Source: Loktanella sp.
Lineage (GTDB): Bacteria > Pseudomonadota > Alphaproteobacteria > Rhodobacterales > Rhodobacteraceae
Reading direction: 5' to 3'
DNA length: 35,622 nucleotides
Assembly: GCA_024635625.1 (NCBI GenBank)
Contig: JAGXIQ010000045.1
Coordinates: forward strand, 1 to 35,622
Positions 23,311-33,500 of the stretch are shown one piece after another. Position 1 is the first letter of the stretch. Each line of letters starts with the position of its first letter. The position numbers and the translations under genes were made by a program. The notes below the pieces were generated by a model. That model was not told the origin of the DNA. It ran no database searches and saw nothing but the letters and a program-made list of their open reading frames with translations.

Positions 23311-25440
23311 ATGGCCACGCTGTTCAATTCAGCCTTCACGTTCAAAGGCCAGAAGAACCCGCAGGACATCAAGCTGATGGCGACTGCTATTGAAGGCGGT
23401 ATCAGCGCCTTGCCGGTCGCTTTTGTCGAGTTTTTGGCGAAGGACAAGGCCCTTGATCTAGGACAGGTCGTCGGCACCCAAGCCGGAGTAGCGATCACAG
23501 GCGAAAAGGGCGGGACGCAAAGGTTCTGGGGCACCTGCATCAGTGCAGAGGCAAAGGGCATCGTGGACGGTCGGGGACGCTATGTGATGGAACTGCGGCC
23601 TTGGCTGTGGTTCCTGACCCGCGCGCGCAATAACCGCATCTTTCAGCAGATGAAAACAACGGCAATCATCCAGGAAATTCTGGGCGACTACGGATTTAGC
23701 GGCGACCTGATAATCAAACATTCCAACACCGACGCGGTGCGGGACTATTGCACCCAATACCGCGAAACCGACTACGATTTCATCGTAAGACTGCTCGAAG
23801 ACGAAGGGTTTTATTACTACTTTGATCATCAGGACGGCGGGGTGAGAATGATCATCGCCGATCAGGTTAACACTCATGCTGCTGCCACCAGCAACGACAA
23901 AGTGCCCTTCCGCGAACTACAAGGCGGTGGGCGGATTGAACATATCGGACAATGGGATGCCGTGGAACGGGCGGTTACCGGCAAAGTGACGCTGCGCGAT
24001 TATGATTTTGAAAAGCCCTCGTCCGACTTAACCGCAAGCGCCTCTGTCACCAGCGGTTCGCATGCGCACAAGGCTTATGAAAACTACCAATATCCCGGCG
24101 GCTATGTCGTCGTTGGCAAAGGCGAAAGTAGGGCAGCGTCCCTCATCGAAGCGGAAGCCGCGGCGCATCAGACATGGCGCGCCAAGGGCAATATTATGCA
24201 TCTGTCGCCCGGCAAGTTATTCGAACTTACCGACCATCCGCGCCATAAGACGACCGCCGACAGCGTGTTCATGGTAACGAAGGTCACTCAATTCTATCGG
24301 TCAGATGTCGATACCGACACGTTGGGCGAGACCGTGTTGCAAACCTTATACGCGCCCGCGATGACGGATCAGGAAAATGTGACGATGACCTGCGAGGCGG
24401 TACTGAAATCCAAGCCGTTCCGCATGCCTGCTCTGATGCCGCGTCCGGACATTTCCGGGGTGCAGACCGCAAAGGTTGCCGGGGCCGCTGGTGACGAAAT
24501 CACGGTCGATAAATACGGGCGCATCCGGGTGCAGTTTCATTGGGACAGATCTGGAAAAACCGATGACAAGTCATCGTGCTGGGTCCGTACTATGATGCCG
24601 TGGACAGGCAAAAATTGGGGTATGGTCTCATGGCCGCGCGTTGGCCAAGAGGTTGTTATCCAATTCGAAGAAGGCAATCCAGACCGTCCATTGTGCGTGG
24701 GAATGCTGTACAATGCAGATACGATGCCGCCATACGACCTGCCTGCCAATGCGACCCGCAGTGGTATGAAGACCAACTCCTCGAAGGGTGGCGGCGGATA
24801 CAACGAGCTGATGTTCGAGGATAAAATGGGCGAAGAGCTGATACGTGTCGGCGCCGAGAAAGATTACCTTCAGACCGTCCAGAACGCGGCCCATGTGCGG
24901 GTTGGGTATCCGCACGAAAAGGACGCCAAAACTGCGCAAGCCGCAGATGTGCGCAGCATGAAGCTGGAGGTTGAAAACCATCTGGACGAGATCGTCGAGA
25001 AGGGCGACCATACATTCGAGGTGAAGGCCGGCAGCCAAGACATCAAAATCAAGACCGACAAGACCGAAGAGATCGAGGGCGAGTCAAAGCTGACTGTGAC
25101 TGGCGATGTAACTGAGGTCATCAAATCAGGTAATTATAAGCAGACCGTAAAGTCGGGCAATGTTACCCGCGAGGTCAGCATGGGCAAAGAAGCCGTTACG
25201 GTGAAGATGGGCAACTATTCCGTCGACGCCAAGGCTGGCAAGATCGACCTGACGGCGATGCAGTCTATTACGCTGAAGGTCGGGCCAAGCTCGATCAAAA
25301 TCGATCCTTCAGGAATCACGATCAAGGGCCCAATGGTTACGATCAAAGGCGACGCCATGGTCGAGGTCAAGAGTGCGGTGACTCAGGTCAACGGGAGTGC
25401 GACGCTGATCCTGAAGGGCGGCGTCACGATGATTAACTAA
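23311..25440 (+). CDS. vgrG: Type VI spike protein VgrG (TssI)
   Basis: A 709-residue VgrG. Residues 1-380 are the gp27-like base (Y-R-E-T-D-Y-D-F-I-V-R-L-L-E-D-E-G-F-Y-Y at about 150-170). The gp5-like OB domain follows with D-K-Y-G-R-I-R-V-Q-F-H-W-D at about 400 and W-P-R-V-G-Q-E-V-V-I-Q-F-E-E-G-N-P-D-R-P at about 440. From about 560 the chain is a series of short beta-helix repeats rich in Lys, Gly, Val and Thr, ending at residue 709 with no extra enzymatic domain. It forms the trimeric needle that punctures target membranes and is tipped by PAAR. The next gene starts a few bases after the stop. Confidence 0.96.
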   Translation: MATLFNSAFTFKGQKNPQDIKLMATAIEGGISALPVAFVEFLAKDKALDLGQVVGTQAGVAITGEKGGTQRFWGTCISAEAKGIVDGRGRYVMELRPWLWFLTRARNNRIFQQMKTTAIIQEILGDYGFSGDLIIKHSNTDAVRDYCTQYRETDYDFIVRLLEDEGFYYYFDHQDGGVRMIIADQVNTHAAATSNDKVPFRELQGGGRIEHIGQWDAVERAVTGKVTLRDYDFEKPSSDLTASASVTSGSHAHKAYENYQYPGGYVVVGKGESRAASLIEAEAAAHQTWRAKGNIMHLSPGKLFELTDHPRHKTTADSVFMVTKVTQFYRSDVDTDTLGETVLQTLYAPAMTDQENVTMTCEAVLKSKPFRMPALMPRPDISGVQTAKVAGAAGDEITVDKYGRIRVQFHWDRSGKTDDKSSCWVRTMMPWTGKNWGMVSWPRVGQEVVIQFEEGNPDRPLCVGMLYNADTMPPYDLPANATRSGMKTNSSKGGGGYNELMFEDKMGEELIRVGAEKDYLQTVQNAAHVRVGYPHEKDAKTAQAADVRSMKLEVENHLDEIVEKGDHTFEVKAGSQDIKIKTDKTEEIEGESKLTVTGDVTEVIKSGNYKQTVKSGNVTREVSMGKEAVTVKMGNYSVDAKAGKIDLTAMQSITLKVGPSSIKIDPSGITIKGPMVTIKGDAMVEVKSAVTQVNGSATLILKGGVTMIN

Positions 25441-25454
25441 CTATGGGGGCAGGT

Positions 25455-26063
25455 ATGACCAATCGGTTTGACGATCTGAAAAAAGTGCCCGCGCAACCTG
25501 CGGTGCGACTGCTGGCAATGGAAAGCGCCAAGCTGACCACAAAGCTGACAACACCGGCTAACGCAAGTGTGTCTGAGGTCATGACCGCCTTGGCGGCCGA
25601 AGGGGCTATTGTGGATATGCTACGGCTGATGTCGGTGGCGTTGCCGCCCCGGGAACGGACCTGGTGGGCCTGTCTGGCTGCACGTGATCTGATCGGAGCT
25701 GTGGACAAACTGCCGCTGCCACTGGAACTGGCAGAGGCTTGGGTCCGCAAGCCGACTGACGCCACTCGTACGGCGGCACGCAACGCCGTTGATCTAGCGG
25801 ATGTGGACGATGATACGGTGTTGTGCGCGACGGCGGTGGTGTTTTGCGACGACAAGTTGGGTCCGGGCGATCTGGCGCAATATCCGGGCCCGCCGGGCGC
25901 CGGGGCCGCAGCTGTATTCGCGATGAACGTGAAGGCCCTGGCCTGTGGCGTAGGATTTGGGGAAACCGCAAACGTCCTCATCGATCGTGCATTGGATATC
26001 GCACGTGGCGGCAATGGCCAATTGCCGTTGCCCAAACAACTCGAGGAGGAACCAGCAGCATGA
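25455..26063 (+). CDS. T6SS-associated protein of unknown function between vgrG and PAAR
   Basis: A 202-residue mainly helical, Ala/Leu-rich protein (an upstream ATG at 25443 would add 4 residues). The second ATG is chosen for its position behind a GGGGGC stretch. It has no signal peptide or membrane helix. Features include R-T-W-W-A-C-L-A-A-R-D near residue 75 and P-G-P-P-G-A-G-A-A-A near 148. It resembles the DUF6931-type proteins I associate with T6SS loci, but I cannot confirm this without a search. Its place between spike and tip, with a 4-bp overlap into the PAAR gene, suggests a loading adaptor or chaperone. An effector role is less likely: no immunity gene is adjacent. Confidence 0.65.
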   Translation: MTNRFDDLKKVPAQPAVRLLAMESAKLTTKLTTPANASVSEVMTALAAEGAIVDMLRLMSVALPPRERTWWACLAARDLIGAVDKLPLPLELAEAWVRKPTDATRTAARNAVDLADVDDDTVLCATAVVFCDDKLGPGDLAQYPGPPGAGAAAVFAMNVKALACGVGFGETANVLIDRALDIARGGNGQLPLPKQLEEEPAA

Positions 26064-26365
26064 TGCCCTGTGCCCGAATTGCAGACATGCATGTCTGCCC
26101 AATGCTAACTCCGGCCGTGCCGCAAATCCCGCATGTCGGAGGGCCGATTTTACCGCCGGGCATGCCAACCGTTTTAGTTGGATCACTGCCTGCGGCGCCA
26201 ATGGGTAATACGGCGCTGTGTGTCGGACCGCCCGACGTGCTGGCCAAAGGATCAGCGACGGTATTGATCGGAAATCGTCCGTGCGTGCGCATTGTGATGG
26301 ATACGACGGCGCACGGCGGTATGGTGACAGGACCCGGCTGTCCGACGGTCATTGTAGGTGGGTAA
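26060..26365 (+). CDS. PAAR-domain spike tip protein
   Basis: A 101-residue stand-alone PAAR protein. Candidate metal ligands are in the usual order: His near residue 11 (D-M-H-V-C-P), His in P-H-V-G-G-P-I, His in T-A-H-G-G, and Cys in G-P-G-C-P-T-V-I-V-G-G at the end. Three PAAR-like loops (V-L-V-G-S, V-L-I-G-N, V-I-V-G-G) are visible. The zinc-bound cone caps VgrG and sharpens the spike. No toxin extension is attached. The ATG overlaps the stop of the preceding gene (ATGA); the longer open frame upstream of it is not used. Confidence 0.92.
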   Translation: MMPCARIADMHVCPMLTPAVPQIPHVGGPILPPGMPTVLVGSLPAAPMGNTALCVGPPDVLAKGSATVLIGNRPCVRIVMDTTAHGGMVTGPGCPTVIVGG

Positions 26366-26374
26366 GACGTCGAA

Positions 26375-27781
26375 ATGAGTGTGACTCTGCATTTCCAGTC
26401 GACTGGCATGATGCCAACCAACGGCAAACCGTTTCGCATGGTTGGCGGGGCGATGACGCTTGGCCGGTCGGATCAAAACGATATGGTGCTGCCTGACCCA
26501 GACAAGACTATCTCTGGTCGCCACTGCGCGATCGAAGATCACGGCGGCAATATCGTAATTATTGATTTTAGCACCAACGGGACCTTTCTGAATTATGGCA
26601 AAACTCCCTTAGGCAAGACGCCAACCCCGCTAAACGACGGCGATATTCTTTCGATTGGCCGTTACGAACTGATGATTGAAATTGTAACGTCGCAGACCGG
26701 GTCAGCGCTGGCCGACCCTTTCGATGACTTTGCGCCGGCCGTACCAGTGAACCCAACGGCCACAGCAAAAGCTGCGGACATGGACAGTTTCATGGACCCG
26801 CTGGGCGACGACGACGATTTTTTAGACGACCTGTTAGGTGGGCCGATTGCCGGGCCTTCGGGCGTTCACCGCGATGTGCTGGGCGACGACGGGTTATTGC
26901 CGCCATTGGGGGACGACGAGGATGACTTTCTAAAGCCAGCGTCGGAACCTGATCGGCCTGCGCAATCGTCCCATTCATCGTCCATGTCCGACATGATGCC
27001 CACACCAGCCCCCGCGGCCAGCACGATTCCTGACGATTGGGATTTGGACTTACCGTCATCAGCCGCAGACCCGTTTGCTTTGCCAGAGGAAACCGCGCCA
27101 CCGCCCCCGCCCGCATCGGTGATGCCATATGAACCGATAGCGCCGCCCGCGACGGCACCTGCCCAAACGCAAAGCACGCCTTCTTCTGGCGGACCCGATC
27201 ATGCAGCGCGTACCTTTTTGGCCGCGCTAGGGGCGGACGATCTGGATATACCGGACGCAGAGTTGGCAGAGACGATGGCACGTCTGGGCGGTGTGCTGAA
27301 CACGATGATTGGCGGTGTGCGTGAAATTCTGATGACGCGGCAGTCGATTAAATCTGAGTTCCGGATGCACCAGACGGTTATTTCTGCAGGAGCGAACAAC
27401 CCGCTGAAATTTTCGGTCAGTGTAGATCAGGCGATCAACGCGATGGTACGTCCGGCAGTCAAAGGCTATCTGCCCGCCGCCGCCGCCGCATCAGAGGCAC
27501 TGGACGATATCAAAGCCCACGAAGTCGCGATGATGACCGGTATGGAGGCTGCTTTGAAAGGTGTCCTTGCGCGACTGGACCCAAAGCGGCTGACCGAACG
27601 AATTGCAGCGGATAGCAGTCTGCGATCCGTGCTCACCAACAAAAAGGCACGCTATTGGGACGTGTTCGAGTCTAAGTACTCCGAGATCTCGGATCAGGCC
27701 GAAAACGACTTTCACGACCTCTTTAGCAAAGAATTCGCCCGCGCCTACCAGGGCCAGCTTGAAAGGCTCAAGACAAAATGA
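26375..27781 (+). CDS. fha: T6SS FHA-domain protein (Fha/TagH)
   Basis: A 468-residue cytoplasmic protein. An FHA domain is at residues about 20-105 with the phosphothreonine-binding pattern L-G-R-S-D (30-34), I-S-G-R-H-C, and S-T-N-G-T-F-L-N. A long Asp/Pro/Ala-rich, probably disordered linker fills about 115-275. The C-terminal VI_FHA domain (about 285-465) includes R-Q-S-I-K-S-E-F-R and F-H-D-L-F-S-K-E-F-A-R-A-Y-Q. In known systems the kinase PpkA phosphorylates Fha and PppA reverses it, switching assembly on and off. Here fha lies between PAAR and tssK, and pppA is at the end of the cluster. Confidence 0.94.
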   Translation: MSVTLHFQSTGMMPTNGKPFRMVGGAMTLGRSDQNDMVLPDPDKTISGRHCAIEDHGGNIVIIDFSTNGTFLNYGKTPLGKTPTPLNDGDILSIGRYELMIEIVTSQTGSALADPFDDFAPAVPVNPTATAKAADMDSFMDPLGDDDDFLDDLLGGPIAGPSGVHRDVLGDDGLLPPLGDDEDDFLKPASEPDRPAQSSHSSSMSDMMPTPAPAASTIPDDWDLDLPSSAADPFALPEETAPPPPPASVMPYEPIAPPATAPAQTQSTPSSGGPDHAARTFLAALGADDLDIPDAELAETMARLGGVLNTMIGGVREILMTRQSIKSEFRMHQTVISAGANNPLKFSVSVDQAINAMVRPAVKGYLPAAAAASEALDDIKAHEVAMMTGMEAALKGVLARLDPKRLTERIAADSSLRSVLTNKKARYWDVFESKYSEISDQAENDFHDLFSKEFARAYQGQLERLKTK

Positions 27782-27802
27782 TCGAAAGACTAAGGAGCGT
27801 TT

Positions 27803-29143
27803 ATGTCTTGGGATAGCAAGGTTCTGTGGACAGAGGGACTGTTTCTGCAGCCTCACCACTTTCAACAGGCCGACCGCTATACCGAAGCGCTGGTTGCGGG
27901 GCTTGCCCGCCGTATTGCACCTTATGCTTGGGGTGTGTCGGCGCTTGAAATCGATATGGACGTGCTCAAGGTTGGGCAGTTCGCCATCAAATCATGCGCC
28001 GGGCTGACACAGGACGGAACCGTGTTTCGTGTCCCTTGTGCCGAGGATCACCCCCCCGCGTTAGAGGTGCCATCGGACACCAAGGATTGCGTCGTTTACC
28101 TAAGCTTGCCGCAGCGCAGACAGGGTGCCGCAGAGGCGGATCGCACCGGGGCTGAATTGTCAAATACCCGGTTCCGCATGGCAGAATTGGAAGTGACCGA
28201 TACCGCAGGGTCCGGCCGCAAAGCAACGATGCTGACTGTTGGCAAACTGCGGCTGCAATTCGCGCTGGACGTCGACGATCTAGCTGATCGCCTTGTCATC
28301 CCGATTGCTCGCATCGTTGAAGTACGGTCGGATCAAGAAGTCATTCTTGATGGATCGTTCATTCCGTCGTGCCTTGATATCCGGGCCGCCGCGCAGCTTG
28401 GCGGTTTCCTGCAAGAGCTGGAAGGCCTGCTGGCACACCGCATGACCGCCTTATCGGGCCGCATCGCGCAAAGCGGGTCGACCAAAGGTGCAGCAGAAAT
28501 TCAGGATTTCCTGCTACTGCAGTGCATCAACAGACTACTACCTGTCATCAGGCATACAATATCCATCGAAAATGTGCATCCTGTGCAGTTCTACCGCGAC
28601 TGCGTGGCGCTGGCAGGGGAATTATCGACCTTTATGGCGCCCCAAAAGCATCCGCCGGAATTTCCACCTTATCAGCACCACGATCTTACACTGACCTTTG
28701 CAACTGTTATCCGTCTGCTGCGCCAATATCTGTCATCAGTCCTGGAACAAACCGCTGTGTCGATCCCGCTGGAGCCGCGTAAATATGGCATTTCAGTCGG
28801 TGTGATTGCGGATCGCAAGTTGATCAGCAATGCCGGTTTCGTACTCGCCGTCAGTGCTGATGTCCCAAGCGAAAACTTGCGCCGTCATTTTGCTGGCCAA
28901 GCCAAAATAGGTTCGGTCGAAGAAATTCGGCAATTGGTGAACTCAGCTCTGCCAGGGATTCCGATGCGGCCACTGCCAGTGGCTCCGCGGCAGATCCCCT
29001 ACAGCGCAAACGTGGTATACTTTGAGTTGGACAGCGATACGCCGATCTGGGGCAAGATGACGACCTCTGGTGGGATCGCTGTGCATGTTTCAGGTGAGTA
29101 TCCAGGTTTGACGATGGAGCTTTGGGCAATTCGGCACGGGTAG
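27803..29143 (+). CDS. tssK: Type VI baseplate protein TssK
   Basis: A 446-residue TssK with the invariant N-terminal stretch V-L-W-T-E-G-L-F-L-Q-P-H-H-F-Q-Q (7-22). The middle has a helical region near residues 210-260 and E-F-P-P-Y-x-H-H-D-L near 290. The C-terminal domain ends with L-W-A-I-R. TssK connects the baseplate wedges (TssFG) to the membrane complex through TssL and TssM. AAGGAG lies shortly before the ATG, and tssL follows after 12 bp. Confidence 0.96.
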   Translation: MSWDSKVLWTEGLFLQPHHFQQADRYTEALVAGLARRIAPYAWGVSALEIDMDVLKVGQFAIKSCAGLTQDGTVFRVPCAEDHPPALEVPSDTKDCVVYLSLPQRRQGAAEADRTGAELSNTRFRMAELEVTDTAGSGRKATMLTVGKLRLQFALDVDDLADRLVIPIARIVEVRSDQEVILDGSFIPSCLDIRAAAQLGGFLQELEGLLAHRMTALSGRIAQSGSTKGAAEIQDFLLLQCINRLLPVIRHTISIENVHPVQFYRDCVALAGELSTFMAPQKHPPEFPPYQHHDLTLTFATVIRLLRQYLSSVLEQTAVSIPLEPRKYGISVGVIADRKLISNAGFVLAVSADVPSENLRRHFAGQAKIGSVEEIRQLVNSALPGIPMRPLPVAPRQIPYSANVVYFELDSDTPIWGKMTTSGGIAVHVSGEYPGLTMELWAIRHG

Positions 29144-29155
29144 GATGATAGTAAG

Positions 29156-30520
29156 ATGACGATGTCAGACGACGACCCGTTTGCGGAACCAGACGACACC
29201 GAACGCACTGTGATCCGCCCCAACCCAGGTGGTCGTCGACCCGCAGCGGTTGCACCTGCGGCACCGCAGGTCGCCGCCCCACGTGCAGAGGCACCACAAA
29301 GGGCTGCCGATACGACGGATGCACCGTCCCTAACGGGCATGAACCCGTTGAACGCTGCTGCCTCGACCCTTTTTGCGCTCGTCGGACGCATCCGCAATCG
29401 CGCACAGCACCCTGACCCGGATGCTCTGAGACGGTCAGTTGTCGCCGAAGTCCGAGCGTTCGAAGCGCGGGCACTGCATGACAAGATTGACCCTGCCGCT
29501 ATCAAGGTTGCTCGCTATGCGATTTGCGCGACGCTGGACGATGTCGTGCTAAACACACCGTGGGGCGGATCGTCACAATGGGCGCAGCAGTCAATGGTGG
29601 CGACATTTCACCGCGAGACTGTCGGCGGCGATCGGTTCTATGACCTTCTGTCGCGGCTGGAAAAGGATCCAGGCCGCAATATAGATATGCTTGAATTCCT
29701 CTACATGTGCCTGTCGTTGGGGTTCGAAGGGCGGCTGCGCGTCGAACAGGGCGGGGCGGACAAACATGCCGAAATCCGGCGGGGATTGGCCCGGATCATC
29801 CGTACTCAACGCGGCGATATGGACCGGGCATTATCGCCGCATTGGATGGGTCTAGACCTGCCGCACCGCATCTTATCAGCATGGAAGCCGTTTTGGATTT
29901 CTGTTGGCGCGATCGCTTTAATCTTGGTCGGTGTCTTTACGACGCTGTCCTATTTACTGAACACCCAGACTCAGAATGTCATCGGTCAGCTGTCGGTATT
30001 GGACCCCGGCGGCATCGCGACGCTGGAAAGACGCGCACCACCGGTGCAAGTGCCTGTGACCGCTGCGGCCGATGATGACGCGGTGCTGCGCGTAACTGAA
30101 TTTTTGAAACCTGAAATCGACGAAGGTCTGGTGAAAATTCTGCATGACGCCAATACGATCACCGTCCGAATTGCCGGAAATGGGATGTTCCGTTCTGCAT
30201 CCGACGCGCTGGTTCCAGATTTTGAAAAACCATTGGCGCGGGTCGCCGAGGCGCTAAGAGACAGCAAAGGGCCGATAATCATCGCCGGACATTCTGACGC
30301 CTCGCCGATAAAGAGTGCGCGATTCAAATCAAATATGGAACTGTCTCTGGCCCGTGCAGAAACCGTGCGTAAGACAATCACAGGACTGTTCGCAGACCCC
30401 GCACGTTTGCAGGCCGAAGGGCGATCAGACCGCGAACCGATCGACAGCAATGACACGAGCGAAGGCCGCGCTGCCAACCGGCGCATTGAAATTGTCTTGA
30501 TCAAGGAGCTGCAGAAATGA
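29156..30520 (+). CDS. tssL: Type VI membrane-complex protein TssL with C-terminal OmpA domain
   Basis: A 454-residue evolved TssL. After a Pro/Ala-rich start (1-65), the DotU/IcmH domain occupies about 70-225 (A-V-R-A-F-E-type helix, C-A-T-L-D-D-V-V-L-N-T-P-W-G, M-L-E-F-L-Y-M-C-L-S-L-G-F-E-G). One helix at about 246-268 crosses the inner membrane. The periplasmic part ends in an OmpA domain (about 310-450) with I-I-A-G-H-S-D and the S-L-A-R-A-E-T-V motif, which would bind peptidoglycan. This built-in anchor replaces the separate TagL of other systems and may help explain how the complex works without TssJ. The gene overlaps tssM by 4 bp. Confidence 0.95.
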   Translation: MTMSDDDPFAEPDDTERTVIRPNPGGRRPAAVAPAAPQVAAPRAEAPQRAADTTDAPSLTGMNPLNAAASTLFALVGRIRNRAQHPDPDALRRSVVAEVRAFEARALHDKIDPAAIKVARYAICATLDDVVLNTPWGGSSQWAQQSMVATFHRETVGGDRFYDLLSRLEKDPGRNIDMLEFLYMCLSLGFEGRLRVEQGGADKHAEIRRGLARIIRTQRGDMDRALSPHWMGLDLPHRILSAWKPFWISVGAIALILVGVFTTLSYLLNTQTQNVIGQLSVLDPGGIATLERRAPPVQVPVTAAADDDAVLRVTEFLKPEIDEGLVKILHDANTITVRIAGNGMFRSASDALVPDFEKPLARVAEALRDSKGPIIIAGHSDASPIKSARFKSNMELSLARAETVRKTITGLFADPARLQAEGRSDREPIDSNDTSEGRAANRRIEIVLIKELQK

Positions 30521-33500
30521 GTGTGCTGCGGTTTATAAGCTCTGGTATCGGGATCACACTGATCCTTGGCGTGATCCTGTCACTTTGTCTTTGGTTCGTC
30601 GGTGGTTACCTTGGGTTTGGTGATAGCCACCCCTTTGATAGCGTGATGGGCCGTTTAATAGGTCTGGCAATCCTGTGGATCGCCGTATTGCTGGTAATAC
30701 TAATTCTCGTCATGCGGGCGTCCAAGAAGGACGAAGCCCTGACAAACGATATGGTGACAATGGCCGACACGGTCGCCATCGAGGACGAAGTCGTGACCGC
30801 CGAACTCGGCGAAATGCGCGACAAGCTAAAGACCGCCTTGACTGGATTACGCAAGTCAAAGACTGGCCGGCGACACCTGTATCAGGTGCCTTGGTATATT
30901 ATCATCGGCCCGCCCGGTGCGGGCAAGACAACTGCAATCGTAAATTCCGGCCTAAAATTTCCACTGTCTGACGAAGGCGAAATCGCGGCAATTGGCGGCG
31001 TTGGCGGCACTCGGAATTGCGACTGGTGGTTCACCGACAATGCTGTGCTCGTCGACACAGCCGGCCGCTACACCACGCAGGACAGCGACGCAGAGGCCGA
31101 TAATGCCGCGTGGCTTGGGTTTTTATCTTTGCTGAAAAAGCATCGCAAACGGCAGCCTATCAACGGCGCTATCATTGCGATCAGCCTGTCTGATCTATCG
31201 ATGCAGGACGAAACAACGCAAAAGGCCCACGCTCAGGCCGTGCGTCGCCGCTTGCATGAATTGCGCGAAAAGCTGGGCGTGCATTTTCCAGTCTACATCC
31301 TTTTCACCAAGGCCGATTTGATTGCCGGATTCAGCGAATATTTTGATGGTCTAGGCAAGGAAGAACGTGAACAGGTCTGGGGTTTCACCCTCCCATTAGC
31401 CAAGAAGGGTAGCAAAGCCCCGACGGTCGCCGCTTTCGACGCAGAATTTGATCTATTGCTCGGGCAATTAAATGCCCAATCGCTAGAGCGGATCCAGAAC
31501 GAAACTGACCCGCAGCGGCGCAGTATGATCGCAAGCTTCCCGTCGCAAGTTGCGTCGGTGCAAAATGTCGCGCGAGATTTTTTGACTGCTCTGTTTCAGG
31601 ACAACAAGTACGAACATCGCCAGATGCTTCGCGGCGTGTATTTCACATCCGGCACGCAAGAAGGCACGCCGATTGACCGTCTGATGATGGGGATGTCGCG
31701 CACCTTTGGCATCGGGCGTCAGGCAATTGGGTCTGGCCGCGGCACCGGCCGGTCGTTCTTTCTGACACAACTTTTTGACAACGTTATCTTCAAAGAGGCA
31801 GGGCTGGTGTCCGCTGACGACAAGGTCGAACGGCGTTATCGCATGACCAAAGCGCTATCATATGCCTCGGTCGTTATTGTCGCGCTTGGCATGGGTGAGC
31901 TTTGGGTGCGCAGCTATTTGGGCAATCTAAAGATGTTAGATACCACGCAAGCTAGTGTCGTTGCCTACCGCGAACAGGCGACACTAATCCCGCCCAGCCC
32001 GGTGGGCGATACGGACCTGATCTCTATCCTGCCAGCGTTGAACACGCTACGTGATTTGCCCAATAACCCAAGTGTACAGCCGGCTATAAGACCCGCCGCG
32101 CTTGGTTTTGGCCTATTTCAGGGCCGCGTGATCGGTAACGAGGAAAAGCTGACTTATCGGTCGGCCTTGAATACGCACTTTCTGCCCCGTCTGTTGCTGC
32201 GGCTGGAAAATCAGATGCAAGCTAGCATCAACAATCCTGATCTTCTGTACGAAACACTGAAGGTGTATCTGACGTTGGGCGGGGTCGGGCCACTAAACCC
32301 GGATTTGGTGACAAAATGGATGCAAGCAGACTGGCAGGCGGCCTTTCCCGATGCAAGCCGCGACCAGTTCCGCACCGACCTGACCCAGCATCTGGACGTA
32401 CTGATGGCCGCACCGATGCAACCGATTGCGCTGAACAACGATTTGGTTGCAGCCGTGCAAAAAGTACTGACACAGATGCCACAGGCGCAGCGTGTTTATA
32501 ACGCGATCATCAGCTCTCCTGTCGCTACGGAACTGCCAGACTTCCGACTGACAGATGTAGGTGGACCGTCCATCGGCAAAGCATTTAGCCGATCGTCGGG
32601 CAAGCAGTTGAACGATGGCATCGCAGGCATCTACACAAAGGCCGGTTTCAATCAGATTTTTCTAGAGGAAGCACTGACCGTGGCCGCCCGTATCCAAAGC
32701 GAAAGCTGGGTATTGGGCGATTCCGGTCAAGAAGAACAAACTGAATCCGCGCTTATCAATATGAGCCGTGACGTTTTGGGGCTGTATTACGACGATTATA
32801 TCCTGAATTACGATCAACTGTTGGCCGATATCGACGTCATTCCGATGATCGATCTACCAAACGCAGTCGAAGTCACGAACGTGTTGTCGGGGACGACGTC
32901 CCCCATTGTGAATGTGCTGGACGCCGTTTCCGCCGAGACCATTTTGTCGGATGTGTCTGGGGCAGAAGGCACAGTGGACGCGACCGCAGCGCCCTTGGGC
33001 AATGCCTTAGCGCGGCGCACACTCTCGCCTAAAAGCCGCATCTTCTTAGAGGCGATGTTGAAAGCGCAGTCAGCACAGACGGGCAAACCAGCGCCCGCAC
33101 CCGGCGCACCGATAGAGGAACATTTTGCATGGCTGCACAGTTTGACGGCGGAACCGGACGGTCAGCCGTCGCAACTGTCCGGAATGATCAACATTTTAAA
33201 AGATGTCTATCAGGAGCTTAGCAACCTTAACTTTGCCGGTGGCGTTGGCAATCCACAGGATAGCAGCACCGCCCTGCCGCAGTTTCAGGCCGCCGCTGGC
33301 CGGATCGACGACGGGCCTATGAAACGCTGGGCCTCGCAGATCACAGTGGGGTCGAAGGGAATAGCGACAGAAGGGACGCGGGCAGGGATCAACGAAAGTT
33401 GGCAACAAACTGTGCTGCCACTTTGTCAGCGTGTCACGACGAACACCTACCCGTTTGAAAAGCGCGCTAATGCTGACTCCGGTTTGGCGGAATTTACCGA

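Noticed and set aside
25823..26059. N-terminal extension of the PAAR frame
   Set aside because: The frame is open upstream, but it overlaps the preceding gene and reads as Arg/Gly-rich shadow. The ATG at 26060 begins exactly where the PAAR domain should.
25433..26092. Minus-strand frame of 219 codons opposite the gene between vgrG and PAAR
   Set aside because: The plus-strand gene fits the operon with overlaps on both sides; the minus frame is Ser/Ala/Arg-rich shadow sequence.
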